64,000 nt of DNA from Paramecium octaurelia. Taxonomy: Eukaryota > Ciliophora > Oligohymenophorea > Peniculida > Parameciidae. The stretch spans positions 194,370 through 258,369 of the forward strand of contig CAJJDP010000012.1 in assembly GCA_905182995.1 (NCBI GenBank), written 5' to 3'. Positions 14,174 to 26,157 of the stretch are shown one piece after another. The notes under the pieces were generated by a model. It worked only from the letters and a program-made list of their open reading frames with translations. It did no database searches and was not told the origin of the DNA. The stretch's first letter is position 1. Each line of letters opens with the position of its first letter. The position numbers and the translations under genes are program-made.

Positions 14174-14464
14174 ATGCCTGTGCCGAATAGTTCATATCCA
14201 ATACCTTTAAGAACAGTACTAAAAATAGCTCCTGTTTGTATGGTACTTACAACTCTTGGTACATTATTGCCAGTTTGTTTATATGACATTCTCTATCATT
14301 CACATGAAAGAATAGACAAATTCTTTTGGAGATCAAGCAGATTTGAACGTTTTATTAGATGTAGAGATATGAAATTGCGTACGTTTTGGTATGAGGCTAT
14401 GGAATGGTAACCCACTGGGAGAGAAAGCTTTATTTCTACTAGACCATAAGTAGCAGACCCATGA
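14174..14464 (+). CDS. small membrane protein, 96 aa
   Basis: Single-exon ORF with one hydrophobic segment near residues 14-36 (KIAPVCMVLTTLGTLLPVCL). It is followed by a charged, aromatic C-terminal half that ends STRPQVADP. Good codon texture and a 36-bp gap to the convergent PSMB4 stop support a real gene. I know no homolog. Small single-span proteins of this kind are common in ciliate mitochondrial respiratory complexes, but nothing here proves that location. Confidence 0.6.
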
Positions 14465-14500
14465 GAGGAGTGAATTATAAAAATCATATAATAATAATGT

Positions 14501-15285
14501 TCATTATGTGTGTAATTTCTCATTAGCTCTAGATTTGAATCCATTGAAATCCCATTTAGTCTCGACTCTCTCGGGCTCTTCAATGTGTGCACCTTATGCG
14601 TCAACATATGCCAATTAAATAACATCGTGAGCTCTGCAATCCCTGCAGAATAAGACCTATAGGTAGAATCCATTGATACTTTAAAGCATTCTCTGATTAC
14701 TTGTTTAGCCTAATCAAGAGTGCAATTCTCATTCCAATAATTAGCGATGATGGCTTTGCAGAAATAACTAGCAAATCCAGTTGTAATAAAGTTTGATTCT
14801 AAATAGGTGCCATAAATATCAACAAGTCCCAAATATCTCTCTCCATTATGAAATCCCTAAATATTATTCTAAATGCAATACAGCAATAACATTCTGTAAA
14901 TACAAGGGGTTAATTTTGCATCTCTTTTTATAGGACAATCTTGCTAAGAAATTGCCATAATCTTTAGGAGAAGGATGAACCCCATCATCATATTATAAGG
15001 CTGATCTATCGATTTTTGCTAATTCCTTCACGACTTGTTAGAAATCAGAAAATTCACCACTGGATGCATAAATTGTGTTTTTGGATATTTAGGCAATCTT
15101 CTATACATTCCTAAATGAAGTATTCTCATTATGTACTTGAATGTTGCCATGCTTCCATAACTACAAAGAGTATCAGTTCCAACGATTACACCTCCATTGT
15201 AAACTAAAGCTATGACACTGCCACCAGTAACAACAGGTGATGTTGTGTGTTGTTATTGGCCTGAGATTTCAGAATTGAAAATCAT
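14501..15285 (-). CDS. 20S proteasome subunit beta-7 (PSMB4 type)
   Basis: 236 aa from four exons (introns of 26, 25 and 23 nt), 237 codons with stop. The N-terminal region PVVTGGSVIALVYNGGVIVG continues into SYGSMATFKN and matches the human PSMB4 pattern VTGTSV ... GSYGSLARF. Later blocks also match: INPL ... YLGLVDIYGT, the ...VLFCRDCRA segment, and a C-terminal EEPERVETKWDF. This non-catalytic beta ring subunit helps join proteasome half-rings in the cytosol and nucleus. Without splicing the third intron the conserved C-terminus is lost, which supports the model. Only 48 bp separate its start from the divergent gene at 15334. Confidence 0.93.
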
Positions 15286-15333
15286 GATGTATATATTTAA
15301 ATAATTAATACTGATGTTGCATTAATTTAATAC

Positions 15334-15939
15334 ATGAAAAATCGATTTCGAAAGACTCATACCATTATTGATCAAATTGACGGAATCAAAGAAACAGACA
15401 ACTAAACACTTAAGAATCAAAGAAATATTCTGATTACTATCATCATCTAACATCTTTTTGTACTGTGGACATGCATCTATGGATATACATATATCTATTA
15501 GATGTATTTAGAATTGTATTTAAAGTATAAGATAACCACAATGGTGGTGATTATAGTTATACTTTTAAATTCGGATCTCTTTAAACACAAACTCAAAAAA
15601 TAGCCATTTAGGTAATGAAACCAAAATTTTAATAGTTTAATTCTCTATGTATCATTTACATTGAGTTTGAGCTTTTTATTTGTTATTTATGACTCAAATA
15701 AGGATGTGTAACTATTGTTATATTCTAATATTTTTCCGATATTAGGATTGATAGTATGTTCGATATTTTAAGAGAATGAATTTGAATACTCAAGTGCTTT
15801 CACATGGGTCTTATTCTCGTAAATGACTTTCATTACCTGCGTGATCTTTTTAATGGGTACAGCTTTTGAGGATGCCTTAATATGCTCGAGTATTTCGTTT
15901 GCTTATGTCTGTATTCTCATTTACTAGTTTAAAGTATGA
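15334..15939 (+). CDS. multi-pass membrane protein, 193 aa
   Basis: Two exons with a 24-nt intron. The intron is a multiple of three but contains an in-frame TGA, so retention would truncate the protein. About six hydrophobic helices run from residue 40 to the end. The N-terminus is basic and soluble. No family motif is recognised; the size and helix count are loosely like TMBIM-type proteins, but their signature residues are absent. An alternative 18-nt terminal intron would move the stop to 15958-15960. Confidence 0.6.
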
Positions 15940-16121
15940 ATTAGCATTTAGATAGACTGACATTTTGTATGAAATTGAAGAATATCCTTTAATAGCATGT
16001 TTGAATAGTTATACATAGATCTTTAAATTATTGTTTATTTTAATAGAGGCAATATCAGGAGAATACAGTATTTGATATAACAGTTTCTTGTTTTTTTAAT
16101 AATTTTAATATTTATTTTCAA

Positions 16122-17323
16122 ATGGACCAGACTCACAAATCAATCATCACAGAAATCCTACCAAATACTAAGAGAACTCTAGAGAGAAGATAGAAACAGT
16201 TGGAGGAGGAGTAGAAGAAGAAAAGAGAAGTAATTTTATAATTCATATCATTATATAGTAAGAGACACAATAAAAGGAGTAGGCTGAAAAGTAGAAGAAA
16301 TTCCAACAATATTTGATTGAATAGGAGAGAATTAAGAAATAGGAGGAAGACAGGAAAAAGGAGGAAGAAAAAAGGAGCTAAGAAGAAATACAATAAATGA
16401 ATACCTTAAAGGGCGAATATGGTAACATGATGATCGATTTGGCTACTGGAGATTCTAAGTTGGATTACACAATTTCAGGATTGGATTTAAGACCAACATA
16501 AATTAGAGTTTTGGTAAAGGTTACAGAAAATAATAACACCCTAAAAGGTTTATCAATGAGTCGGAAACGTATAGGAGATGAAGAAGGATAGGAGATAGCA
16601 GCGAGTTTAGAAAAAAATATGGTCTTAGAGAGGTTGATATTTTCTAATCAATATTAGATTAGAACTGGAAGGCAACAACCTTGGGTCTAAGACATTGATT
16701 GCCATCTCAAAATTATTAGAAACCAATAAATCTATTCGCGTTATTGATTTAGAAAATAATAATTTGACTAATCATGACAAGGATAGAAATACATATGATT
16801 ATAGTGGAATATATGCCTTATGTGATGCTCTTGAAAAAAATGACACTCTCCTATAATTAAATATATGTAATTGCAAACTTGATGAAAAATGCGGCGAGGC
16901 TTTGGCCAATGCTTTAAGAGATAACACAAGTTTAATTTGTTTAGATATTACTGAAAATCCAAAGATGAATTTGAATGATGTTAGAAAATGCTAGGAATAT
17001 TTGATTAGAAATAAGAAGATATATGATGATGAACGATATAGAGAATTCTAAGAAAGACAAAGAATTAGAAATGAAGATTAAACCTCCACTATTTAAATGC
17101 AAGATAAGGAAAAGGCTATTACAGCCTAAGAGGGTATTGAGTAAAGGTATATTAATTGTTGAATTCTAGAATGAATGCCAGAAGACTTGAATTGGAATAA
17201 CATTGGAAAGAAGAATTGGAAAAGGAAGCTAAATTAAAAGAAAAAACTGTGCATAATTTAATGAAGCAAGCCAAATTGCTTGGTAAAAAGAAAGGAAAAG
17301 GAGGAGGTGCAAAAAAAAAGTGA
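16122..17323 (+). CDS. leucine-rich-repeat protein with charged coiled-coil ends
   Basis: 374 aa from four exons. Intron 1 is 29 nt, intron 2 (16633-16657) is 25 nt and begins GTT, and intron 3 (17147-17169) is 23 nt. The N-terminal 80 residues are a Q/E/K coiled coil. Ribonuclease-inhibitor-type LRRs follow (LELEGNNLGSKTL, VIDLENNNLT, QLNICNCKLDEKCGEALA, CLDITENPK). The C-terminus is a basic helix ending in poly-Lys. LRR proteins like this often act as scaffolds in cilia and basal bodies, but that is not shown here. Confidence 0.8.
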
Positions 17324-18085
17324 TATAGTTTGATTATTGGTTTGAATTAATATTAGAATAATCAAATTATATTAAAGAGGGCAATATTAGGATATTACAT
17401 TAAAGTTCTTTGACACATATTATTTTCTTAAATTTTCATCCATGTAAGAATGAAATAAGTTGAAATATTACATGCCCATTAAATATAAAACTTTAAGAAT
17501 TGAACAAAGTCTACCTAAATGTCTAAAATGTTAATCAATTTTATATTTAATTATTCATTCACATTATTGAATTTAAATAAACATAAATGATTATTAAGTT
17601 TTAAGATTATTTGATTTTAGTAGATTTTTGAGAATAAATTATGAATTATCTACTCTAATTTTGATGAATTTAGCTTAACTCTATAGAAAAATGACTCTTT
17701 TTCCAATAAAGTGTACTCATTTCACTAGAAAATCGATTTAGACAGAATATATGTAAATATGAGGCTATTAGTATTTTTTCAAAAACAGATTATTTAGAGT
17801 TCACATAGTCGATGTTACATAATTAAGTTACTCTAAAATTGTCGAGATTTATTGGAAGTTAATTGAATTTATGTATTTAGTGTGTAGTATCCTTGAAAGT
17901 ATATATACAATTGTTTTTAAATTTAATTCTATTACTTTCAGACCCTCAAAATATTTATTATTTTAGTTTTCATATAATTCTAGTTGATCTTGTGAACCTT
18001 CAGGTAAAGAAAATCCAATATTACGTAATATTGGATTTATATACTTAATTTTACAAAATTAGCATTAGATATTATTTTATTTAAA
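17324..18085. other. intergenic, contains a perfect palindrome
   Basis: About 760 bp between two co-directional genes, one of the longer gaps. Frames on both strands are broken often by TGA. The only clear structure is the inverted repeat at 18011-18038, listed separately. Confidence 0.5.
18011..18038. repeat. 28-bp perfect palindrome
   Basis: Each arm is 14 nt (AAATCCAATATTAC followed directly by its reverse complement), with no loop. It lies 48 bp upstream of the ATG at 18086. It could be a dimeric binding site, a hairpin near the transcript start, or chance in AT-rich DNA. A perfect 28-mer with a GC-containing core is less likely to be chance than a pure A/T one. Confidence 0.8.
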
Positions 18086-18993
18086 ATGCATTTCCAATAT
18101 GAAGAAAATGCAAAAAGGTCATTAATATGCAGAGGATGTGCAGGAAGAACGCTTGGATAAGATTCTAACAAATGCTGTTGTCAAGAGAACAAATTCGTGA
18201 ATGTTCTTAAAAACCATTACGTGGAAGGAAACAATATAAACCAATTGAGCGAGATGCTAGATTTAGCTTAAGGAACTGAAAATTTTTGCGAGGAACATGG
18301 CTATCTCTATGAATTTATTATAACTAAGAACCCGCTGGAAAATGGGTAGTCAAAATTTGATAATCAAGAACTTTATTGTAAAATGTGTATCGAAAAGAAT
18401 TAAGAGAATTTACATTGTTATAAAATTGAACTTCTGAATGATGAATATTTTAAAGTTAAAGAATAAAATAAATAAACATTGTAATAAGTTTAGCAATAGG
18501 AAGATGGATAACAAGATAAAAAAGAGTTATAAAACAAAATTAAAGAAGTTTTTGAAAAAATGAAAATAGCACTTCAAAACGATTAACTACTAGAATAAAA
18601 AAAAAATGTCGCTAATAAAAGGAAAGAGAAAATACAAGAAGCTGTAAATAAATAGGCGAATCAAAATTAGATAATCTAGAATGAAGATCAGGAGTAAAGA
18701 GACAATAAAATCTCATAATTGGATATGCGTAATGTTTATAATTATTTTAAGTGAAAAAAGCTTTAGACTTAAGAATGAAAGCGATTGCTTATCTAGATAA
18801 TGGATATCATGACTACTTACACGATGACTATTTAGAGGGAGAATCGACACGTAAAAAAATAATGGAAGAGGAAAATCCAATGAAGGTAGATGAATACGGG
18901 AATTATCAACAAAAAGAATTTGAACCTAATAAGTTTTATGGATATCCAATAATAGAGGCCTTTAAATATTTTGATGACATTTAATTTATTTGA
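18086..18993 (+). CDS. Cys-rich (B-box-like) protein with coiled coil
   Basis: 294 aa from two exons. A 23-nt intron ending AAG restores the frame and gives 295 codons with stop. The N-terminal 120 residues hold paired cysteines: CRGCAG, CCCQ, then FCEEHGYLYEF and LYCKMC. The order C ... CEEH ... CxxC resembles a B-box zinc-binding module but is not a clean match. A long Q/K/E coiled coil follows, then an acidic, tyrosine-rich tail (DNGYHDYLHDDYLEGE). Function is unknown. A cytoskeletal or scaffold role would be a guess. Confidence 0.65.
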
Positions 18994-19133
18994 GGAGTAT
19001 ATCAAATTCTTTTTCTAAATATAATCATATGAAACATATTAGATTCTGAGAAGAATATATTTTGCCATTTGATCACCTGGAATCTTGAGAATAATTTTCA
19101 TTTGAGTGTATTAATTCTCAATTAAATTTATAA

Positions 19134-20798
19134 ATGAAATAAAATGCCAGAAATAGATTTTGCGATTTAGTTCATGCAATCAAATAAAGAAATCCTGAAA
19201 GATGTCTAATAATGATTTTGGATTCAATTTCAGCCAAAATTTTAAGTTCAATGATGAAGCTCAAAGATCTAATAGACATGGGAGTATCGACAATCGAAAA
19301 ATTGGAATTGCAACGTAAACCATATCCCAAACATGATGCCTTCTACTTCATAACACCTTCAGATGATTCAGTAAATAAGCTTATAAACGATTTTAAAGAA
19401 TAATAAATGTATAGAAAAATTAATGTAATATTTTCTTACAATTTACCATAAAGGTTATTAGAGTAGATATGCAAATCAAATTTAGCTAATCGTATTATTT
19501 AAATTAAAGAGTTTAACCATCATATTTACTTTCTTGAGGAAAATGCTTTCCACTTTTAAATTCCACAAATATACTTTGATGATCTAGCACAGGTTGTTCA
19601 ATTATTTTTATCTTCCTTGCCTTCAATGCGACCTTTCTAATGTGTAAAATTGTCAACCATGAAGTCTAATTAATTCGCTTAATTGTTTACTAATTATCTT
19701 CCAAGATTGCTGGAGAATTGGGAAAGAACCAATCAAATGATAAAAGAAGATGGTGGAGGAGAATTGCATTTCTTAATCTTGGATCGTACTTTCGATCTGC
19801 TTACCCCATTATTGCATGATTTTCATTACGAATCTCTGGTTGTAGATCTACTGCCTTAGAGCTTCTCTCCTTTTGAATGCGAAGATAATGTTTATCAAAA
19901 ATATAGATACAAACATATTGCCTATGCTTTAGAAGGCATACCTTAAGAGTTTCAAAAGATGGTGAATACTAATCCATCAGCTCTAATCCATAAAGGAGAT
20001 TTTAAGGAATTGGATACATAAAAGATGCAAGAAATCATGAATTCAATGCCCAATTACAATAGCTAATTAAAAGACTTTACTTTCCATATGAACTAAATAG
20101 ATTAAATTTGGAAGCAATTTGAAACCAAAGGTCTCAAGGACTTAGGAGAACTAGAATAAGCACTTGCAACAGGCACTACAAAATCAGGAAATCAAACAAA
20201 ATCAGATTAACTCTATTAGGAAGTATTATTTATGTTGCAATCGAAAATCATTTAAGATACTGATAAAATTCGATTAGTTCTAATAATTTTACTTACTGTA
20301 TAAATGCCAGAATACGAACGGAAATAGATACTCGATAAAATCACGGATTTGAAACCATTTTATGGTTTATAGAAACTAGGATTCGATTTTGATAAAATGA
20401 AGTCAAACAGAATAACCAAAAACATCAACAAAGAATCAAGGTTGCTTGCTAAATAAAAATTAAGTCAAATGACTTTAGAACTACAAAGACATACTCCTGA
20501 AATTGAAAAACTGTTGAATGATCTCTTAAATGATAACAAATTTAATACAGTTACTTTATATGGTTAAAATTAAAGTTAAAAATATGCAAATACGTAACAA
20601 AGTTTGAGATCAAAGAAGGAAGAACAAGTAGAATAAATCAGTGTATGCATATTTATTTTAGGAGGAATTAGTCACTCTGAAGTTTGTGCAATAAGAAATT
20701 ATTACTCCAATAAGTTAAAGTAGGTATTTATTGGGTCCACTTAAATATTAAGTCCATCACAGTACTTAGATCAATTAAGAAGTTTGAGTTAATTATGA
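19134..20798 (+). CDS. Sec1/Munc18 (SM) family protein
   Basis: Intronless, 554 aa. The start at 19134 is preferred because it keeps the N-terminal SM segment in frame (FCDLVHAIKQ ... MILDSISAKILSSMMK). The ATG at 19144 is in another frame and soon hits TGA. Key blocks are RKPYPKHDAFYFITPS in domain 1 and the hallmark LDRTFDLLTPLLHDFHYESL. The C-terminal ISVCIFILGGISHSEVCAIR is also typical of the family. SM proteins clasp SNARE bundles to drive membrane fusion. The subtype (Sec1, Vps45 or Sly1) is not resolved, though the sequence looks most like exocytic Sec1/STXBP. Confidence 0.92.
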
Positions 20799-20907
20799 TA
20801 ATTCATAGTGTATAAACTAACACTACAGTATCATTTTAGTTATTGAGATCCAATAGAAATTACTATATAATTTCATTATATTCTTTGAAAATAAATAATT
20901 TATTTTA

Positions 20908-21807
20908 ATGATTGCTGAAGTAATGCCTGATTTTCTAAAGAAATACTTTCCTTTAATCCTGAGCTTTTTAGTACTAATCATTTACTTTACTTTTGTGAAT
21001 TTTGTTTTTATTCAAGTATCGAAATGTATTTCAGAATTTTAATCATTAGAGACCTTAATAGAATGGATATATATAAGCATAGGAACTTTTAGTATTGTTA
21101 TGCTATTTTGGGCTCTGTATAGAACATCAAGAATTGATCCTGGATTTATTCCTAAGGATACATTAGGAGAATATGATGAAAATAAATAAAGAGACTATTG
21201 TCTATAGTGTAGAATTAAGAGACCAGAAAGATCTCACCATTGTTCTAAATGCAAAAGATGCATTTTAAATATGGATCACCATTGCGTTTGGACAGCTAAC
21301 TGCATAGGCTTATACAATAGAAAATATTTTTTACTCATTTTGTTTTGGGGTTCTATAGGAATGTTTTCAGCCACTTTACTTGGATTAATGAATATCGAGG
21401 CTCTTTGGAATAGAATTTGGGAAAATGATTCCCTAGATCTTAGTAAAGTCAAGGCAGCATTCATATTTCTAATGACATTTTCACAATTTTTAAATGGCTT
21501 GGGTTTATATTACTTCTTTTGGAATAATTTCAAATTGATTGCTGTTAATATTTGTACACTAGATTAAATGATTTTAGAGATTGAAGCTTAAACATAAAGA
21601 AAATATGTATGAATTCAATCTATTTATAAGCATACGGATTTAACAATATATAATTTAGGATTTTGGTACAACTTTACATTTTATTTTGGAAAAAATCCTC
21701 TTCTTTGGCTGATACCTATTGGAGCACCTATAGGTGATGGGTATCTTTGGGATAAAAAAGCTAGTTCTAGAGAAATGGTAGAAACAACTTTATAATTCAC
21801 GGAATGA
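20908..21807 (+). CDS. DHHC-type palmitoyltransferase (zDHHC)
   Basis: 291 aa from two exons; the 24-nt intron ends AAG. The cysteine-rich domain has all the ligands (YCLQC ... HHCSKCKRC) and the catalytic DHHC at residues 123-126, then [10 protein letters not shown]. Two hydrophobic helices precede and two follow, giving the usual four-span topology. The second exon adds [20 protein letters not shown], the equivalent of the post-DHHC tail, ending in a hydrophilic stretch. The enzyme S-acylates proteins on endomembranes or the plasma membrane; its substrate is unknown. It lies 109 bp after the SM gene on the same strand. Confidence 0.95.
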
Positions 21808-22187
21808 TATTTATAGTATATATATTCTCAATTAACATTGGTATTTTAGGAATTATGTTTTTATATATAATTTTACATTTCATAAAGTATGACTTTATTT
21901 TTACATTAAAAATCTTGAATTATATCGTTTAATCTATAAATTAAGAATTAATTAAAATAGTATCTAATAAATCTAAATCTACCCAAAGATTAACTACAGA
22001 AGGCATATTATATAAAATATTTTTAGAGCTCAGAAATGAGAGTAGAAATAAAGTACAAGAAGTATTAATATAAGCGCTAAAAGTATATTAAATGAGTAAT
22101 TTATTCCAAATTATTCTTATTTTTGGAATTAAAAATAATTAATATTTATACTTTTCCTGGTTATTATAATTAGTATTGTCATAATGA
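21804..22187 (+). CDS. possible small membrane protein overlapping the DHHC stop
   Basis: A TGA-free frame of 127 codons starts at an ATG that overlaps the DHHC stop as ATGA. The translation begins with a hydrophobic helix ([20 protein letters not shown]), then a polar segment with LELRNESRNKVQEVL. It fills the space before the convergent P4-ATPase gene (stop at 22238). It could be chance, since only one stop codon is in use, or an extended 3' end of the DHHC transcript. Confidence 0.25.
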
Positions 22188-22237
22188 TAATATTAATAAA
22201 TTACTAAATAAATAATTTAATTAATATCAATTGATTT

Positions 22238-25200
22238 TCATCTTACATAAATTCTTTATTATTATGGATGGTTTATCCTGCTATCTTCATTAACATTCTT
22301 AAAATTTTATTATTGTTTTTAAGACATTTAATAATTGGTTACTTTAGCATTATTATTTTAAAGAGGATGTTGAATTTATTGTAATTCTACTCTTTAATGG
22401 AATTGTCTATTAGTCTATTCACTATTATTGAGATTTTATGGAGACGATACATATGGTTAAACTTTAGAGTCCAGAATAGCTTATTATTCATCAAAAGCAT
22501 TCAAGTCTCTGTCTGATTTTAATCTCTCTTCTAGAATTTACTCATAAAACGAATCGCCCCATTCTCTTTATCCATTTTCTCTTTTTCCTTGCTGCATCAT
22601 CTCAATCTTTTATAGGACATTGCCTTTCCTTGCTAATTATTTAAACTCTCTTCTCCATTTTATAATTTTATCAGTTTCGGTTGAATAAAATTCATGAATG
22701 ATTGTGTTAATAACCAAATCAAAAATAAAGACAATAACGTTAAGCAGAGCAATAATCAAATAAAAGTTTGGAGATTGAATCAAGTAAATAGGAGTAAATT
22801 CAGAATATGTGCCCTTAAAGTAGTTGGAGATGAAAAAGTATGCAATATAAATTCCTATGGATAATAAGAGAAGTGTGACTACGTTGATCAAAGTCCAAAA
22901 TTTAGTATATATTGCAATTTTGAAGTCGACAATCTATTAAATAAGCAAATAAAAATACAAATATAATTGCAGTATACGCAGTGATTGAAAGAGTGGCAAA
23001 ACCGGCATTCTACCCATTGACATTGACTAATTCTGTATCAAAACATGCATAAGTAATAAAGTAGACCAAAACTCCATGAATAAACCCTTGGCCCCACCAG
23101 AATATAAAATTGGATAAGGTAAATATAGTTTATTTTTGACCAACTGAATAAAGAAGAGGGAATTTGCCTTTAAGATACTGAGTTGACTTCTAATAAATGT
23201 CAGTGTACTCCTCATTTCTTACATTAATTTTGTAGTAGACACTTCTATCCAAGGTGGCTCTGGCAATCAATGGAAGGGAAGTAAAGAACAAATTATAGAA
23301 GGTGATATACCAATCATCAAAATAGGTTTAGGCACTATAGGCACTGTAAAAGGAGTACAAAAACTGAGGGACAGTGAAAATCATATTCTTGTAGAAGAAG
23401 TAGAGAATCATTTCTGAAATTCTGATGTATGACCAATTGCCATGAATTAATAAGAGTTTCCACAAAAATCTAAATTCGCCTAAAGCATAATCACTACTTT
23501 GGACAGCTCTCATTCCTTCGTTGCCATATAATCCAATTCCAATATGTGCCTCTTGTATCATATTTACATCATTTGCCCCATCTCCAATGGCAACAGTAAT
23601 CTTATTTAGATCTTTAACTAAATGTACAACTTCTGCCTTTTGTTTGGGTGTAACTCTACAACAGACAACACTATCACAACCCATAGCCATTTTAGTGAAT
23701 TCTCTCTTTAATTATTAGTTGCCTGTCAGTGTGACTAAAGATTCCCCTTCAACTAGAATTGATTTCTTCTTCCTTTCTTTTATGCAAGCTTAATAAGTCA
23801 ACTTATTTTCTGACAATTAAACTCTTAGTTTATTGAGATCTGTTTCAGAATACTTCATAATCATGAAATCCTGTTAAATTAATCTACAACTCTTAGCAAT
23901 ATTTTCAGCAGTTTCTAATTTATCCCCAGTAAGCATCCAAACCTTAATATTTGCTTTCAATAGATCAGCAATAGTCTCTGGGACATCATCCTACAATTTA
24001 TCCTCTACTGCAGTTGCACCTAATAGATATAAATCTTTTTCTAAGTTATTGGCTAGTTCCTCCTTTTCCTATTCTCTCTTATCTGATGATGCAAGAGCAT
24101 CCTTCTGTCTCTCAAATGCAAGATACTCTTATTCTGATAATATTTTCATTGCCATCAATAAAGTTCTTAATCCAATTGAGCTGAACTCTGACAATTTATT
24201 CTAAATAAACCCCAAGAATGGTTAATCTGGTCTTAATCTGGCTTTGATGATGCTATCTGCTCCTTTGATGTACAATTTGTAAATTCCATTATCTTTAATG
24301 ATCACACTCATTCTTTTTCTATTAGAATCAAATTCAAATTGTTAGAGGAGTTCAACTTTTTTTTATTTGCCTTTGATTGTAAACTTATTTTATAATAACA
24401 CTACTTACTTCTTATTCATTTGCTGATTATCCTTCAAATCTATAACCCAAATTCATGGCAGCATCCACCAAAGTAATTTCATCCGGAGAAGGTCCTTAAT
24501 AATTAATCTATTAATTCTTGTCTTTCTATGCTATACACTCATGAGCACTTGAAAGCAACATAAGGTATTCATGGACTAATTACTTTTATGTTTTGATTTC
24601 TAAAGAAGCATTTTTATCATTTGATTAGATGATCAATTTTCTTGGCTGTTCAGATTGGTTTTAATAGGCTGCACTGTCTTCAATAATTCCAGTTAGAGTA
24701 CTATCTTAAAAATTGAAGACTGAATGTTTGAATTAAGTTGTATCTTACTACGCATTGTTATGATTTGGACTGGCCACATCGTTGTTTTTCTCATTTTTTC
24801 CATACAATATATCTCCAATTATACAATATTTAAACTCCATTTGATTACATGTTAATGTTCCAGTCTTATCAGAGAATACGTATTCCACCTGACCTAATTC
24901 TTCGTTTATTGTTGATGTTTACGCCTTGGCATACTTGCCCCTTTTTGATGCGTACATGTCTTAATCTGTATTTATGAAGTAACATTGGAACACCTTAACA
25001 AACTCCATTGACACAACCAAGGATATGGGTATCATTGTGTTATAAAGTAGGAAGAATGAAAAGAAAGCTATGGCAGATAACAAAGTATAATTTTATTCCG
25101 TTATGATGATATAAATGTGTTTACTGAATGATTTATGCAACCACCATGAAGACAGAATAGCTGATAAAGCACAGGCAATGATTTATATACCCAGGATTCC

Positions 25201-26107
25201 CAATATCAACTTGTTCATTGTATTTTCTATAGTGCTCTATTTGATTCTTGATGGTTCTGCATTTCTCATTATTTTTGTGTCCTCCCCTGTGTAGACTATC
25301 ACCCCTACTATGAACTTTGTGTTCCTTAGAAATGCTCCTCTCAACAACAATTATTTGCCATTCAAAACTCTTGATACTTATAAAATCTATACTTTTTTGA
25401 TCCATTTGGGAAATGAATTGAACCTTCGAAATCGCCCAACGCTGGTGTAGGAGCATTTCCTTGAGCTTTAAATTATTAATTGCTATTAAAATTCATTTAA
25501 ATCTAGGATTAGGTCTCCTTACATTCAAATACGGTTTAAGTTTCTTTGATTGCAGACTTTGGCTTGAGGTTCTTTTCCCCATCCAATGAAGAAGTCTCAA
25601 TATAGCAGACCCCGCTTTCAAATTAACTACTTAAGACTATTATATCTGCTGGAAACATCTCATTTTCAGATATATACATTAAATCGCCTACTTTTACATC
25701 AGCCCATGTTGTCTTGACTTATTTGTTATTGACTATCTTGGTACACTCCATTGCATTGACCTCGTTATCTGATTTATGTCTACTTATATCCTCCATAGCT
25801 TATTATCAAACGATAATTTACCTTCTCTTATCATAGATAATCCCAATACAAATACTAAAGGAGCTATTGCCGATATTGGATTTAAAGGCGATATAATAGG
25901 GAAACTTTGAATTATGGCAATAAACAGAAAATAAATATTCGCGTATCTCCGAAATTAACCCAATAGAGATAATGGCAAGAAAGTTACAATGTTATACTTT
26001 GAAGTCTTTATGAAATTTGTTGGGAACACTTCATTGGCTGCCCTTCCAGTTGCATTTATTGCAAATATTCTTTCCTTATTGGACTTCTATCTATCGGATT
26101 TAAACAT
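22238..26107 (-). CDS. P4-type ATPase (phospholipid flippase, alpha subunit)
   Basis: Large gene of about 1,200 codons with several short introns. I placed 23 nt at 25799-25821, another 23 nt before the LLLRGAF block and 25 nt in the nucleotide-binding region; more exist near the C-terminus. Motifs: [13 protein letters not shown] in M1, [10 protein letters not shown] (actuator DGET-type motif, with Lys for Thr), [14 protein letters not shown] (phosphorylated Asp), [31 protein letters not shown] and a C-terminal GQ ... FIHGVLVYF. These are P4-specific. The enzyme moves aminophospholipids to the cytosolic leaflet and normally needs a CDC50 partner, which is encoded nearby at 28065-29271. The tail after M10 is Q/N-rich. 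Confidence 0.95.
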
Positions 26108-26157
26108 TTAACTTAATAATTTAAAAACTATGAATATAGATTAACTATTAATTAAAA

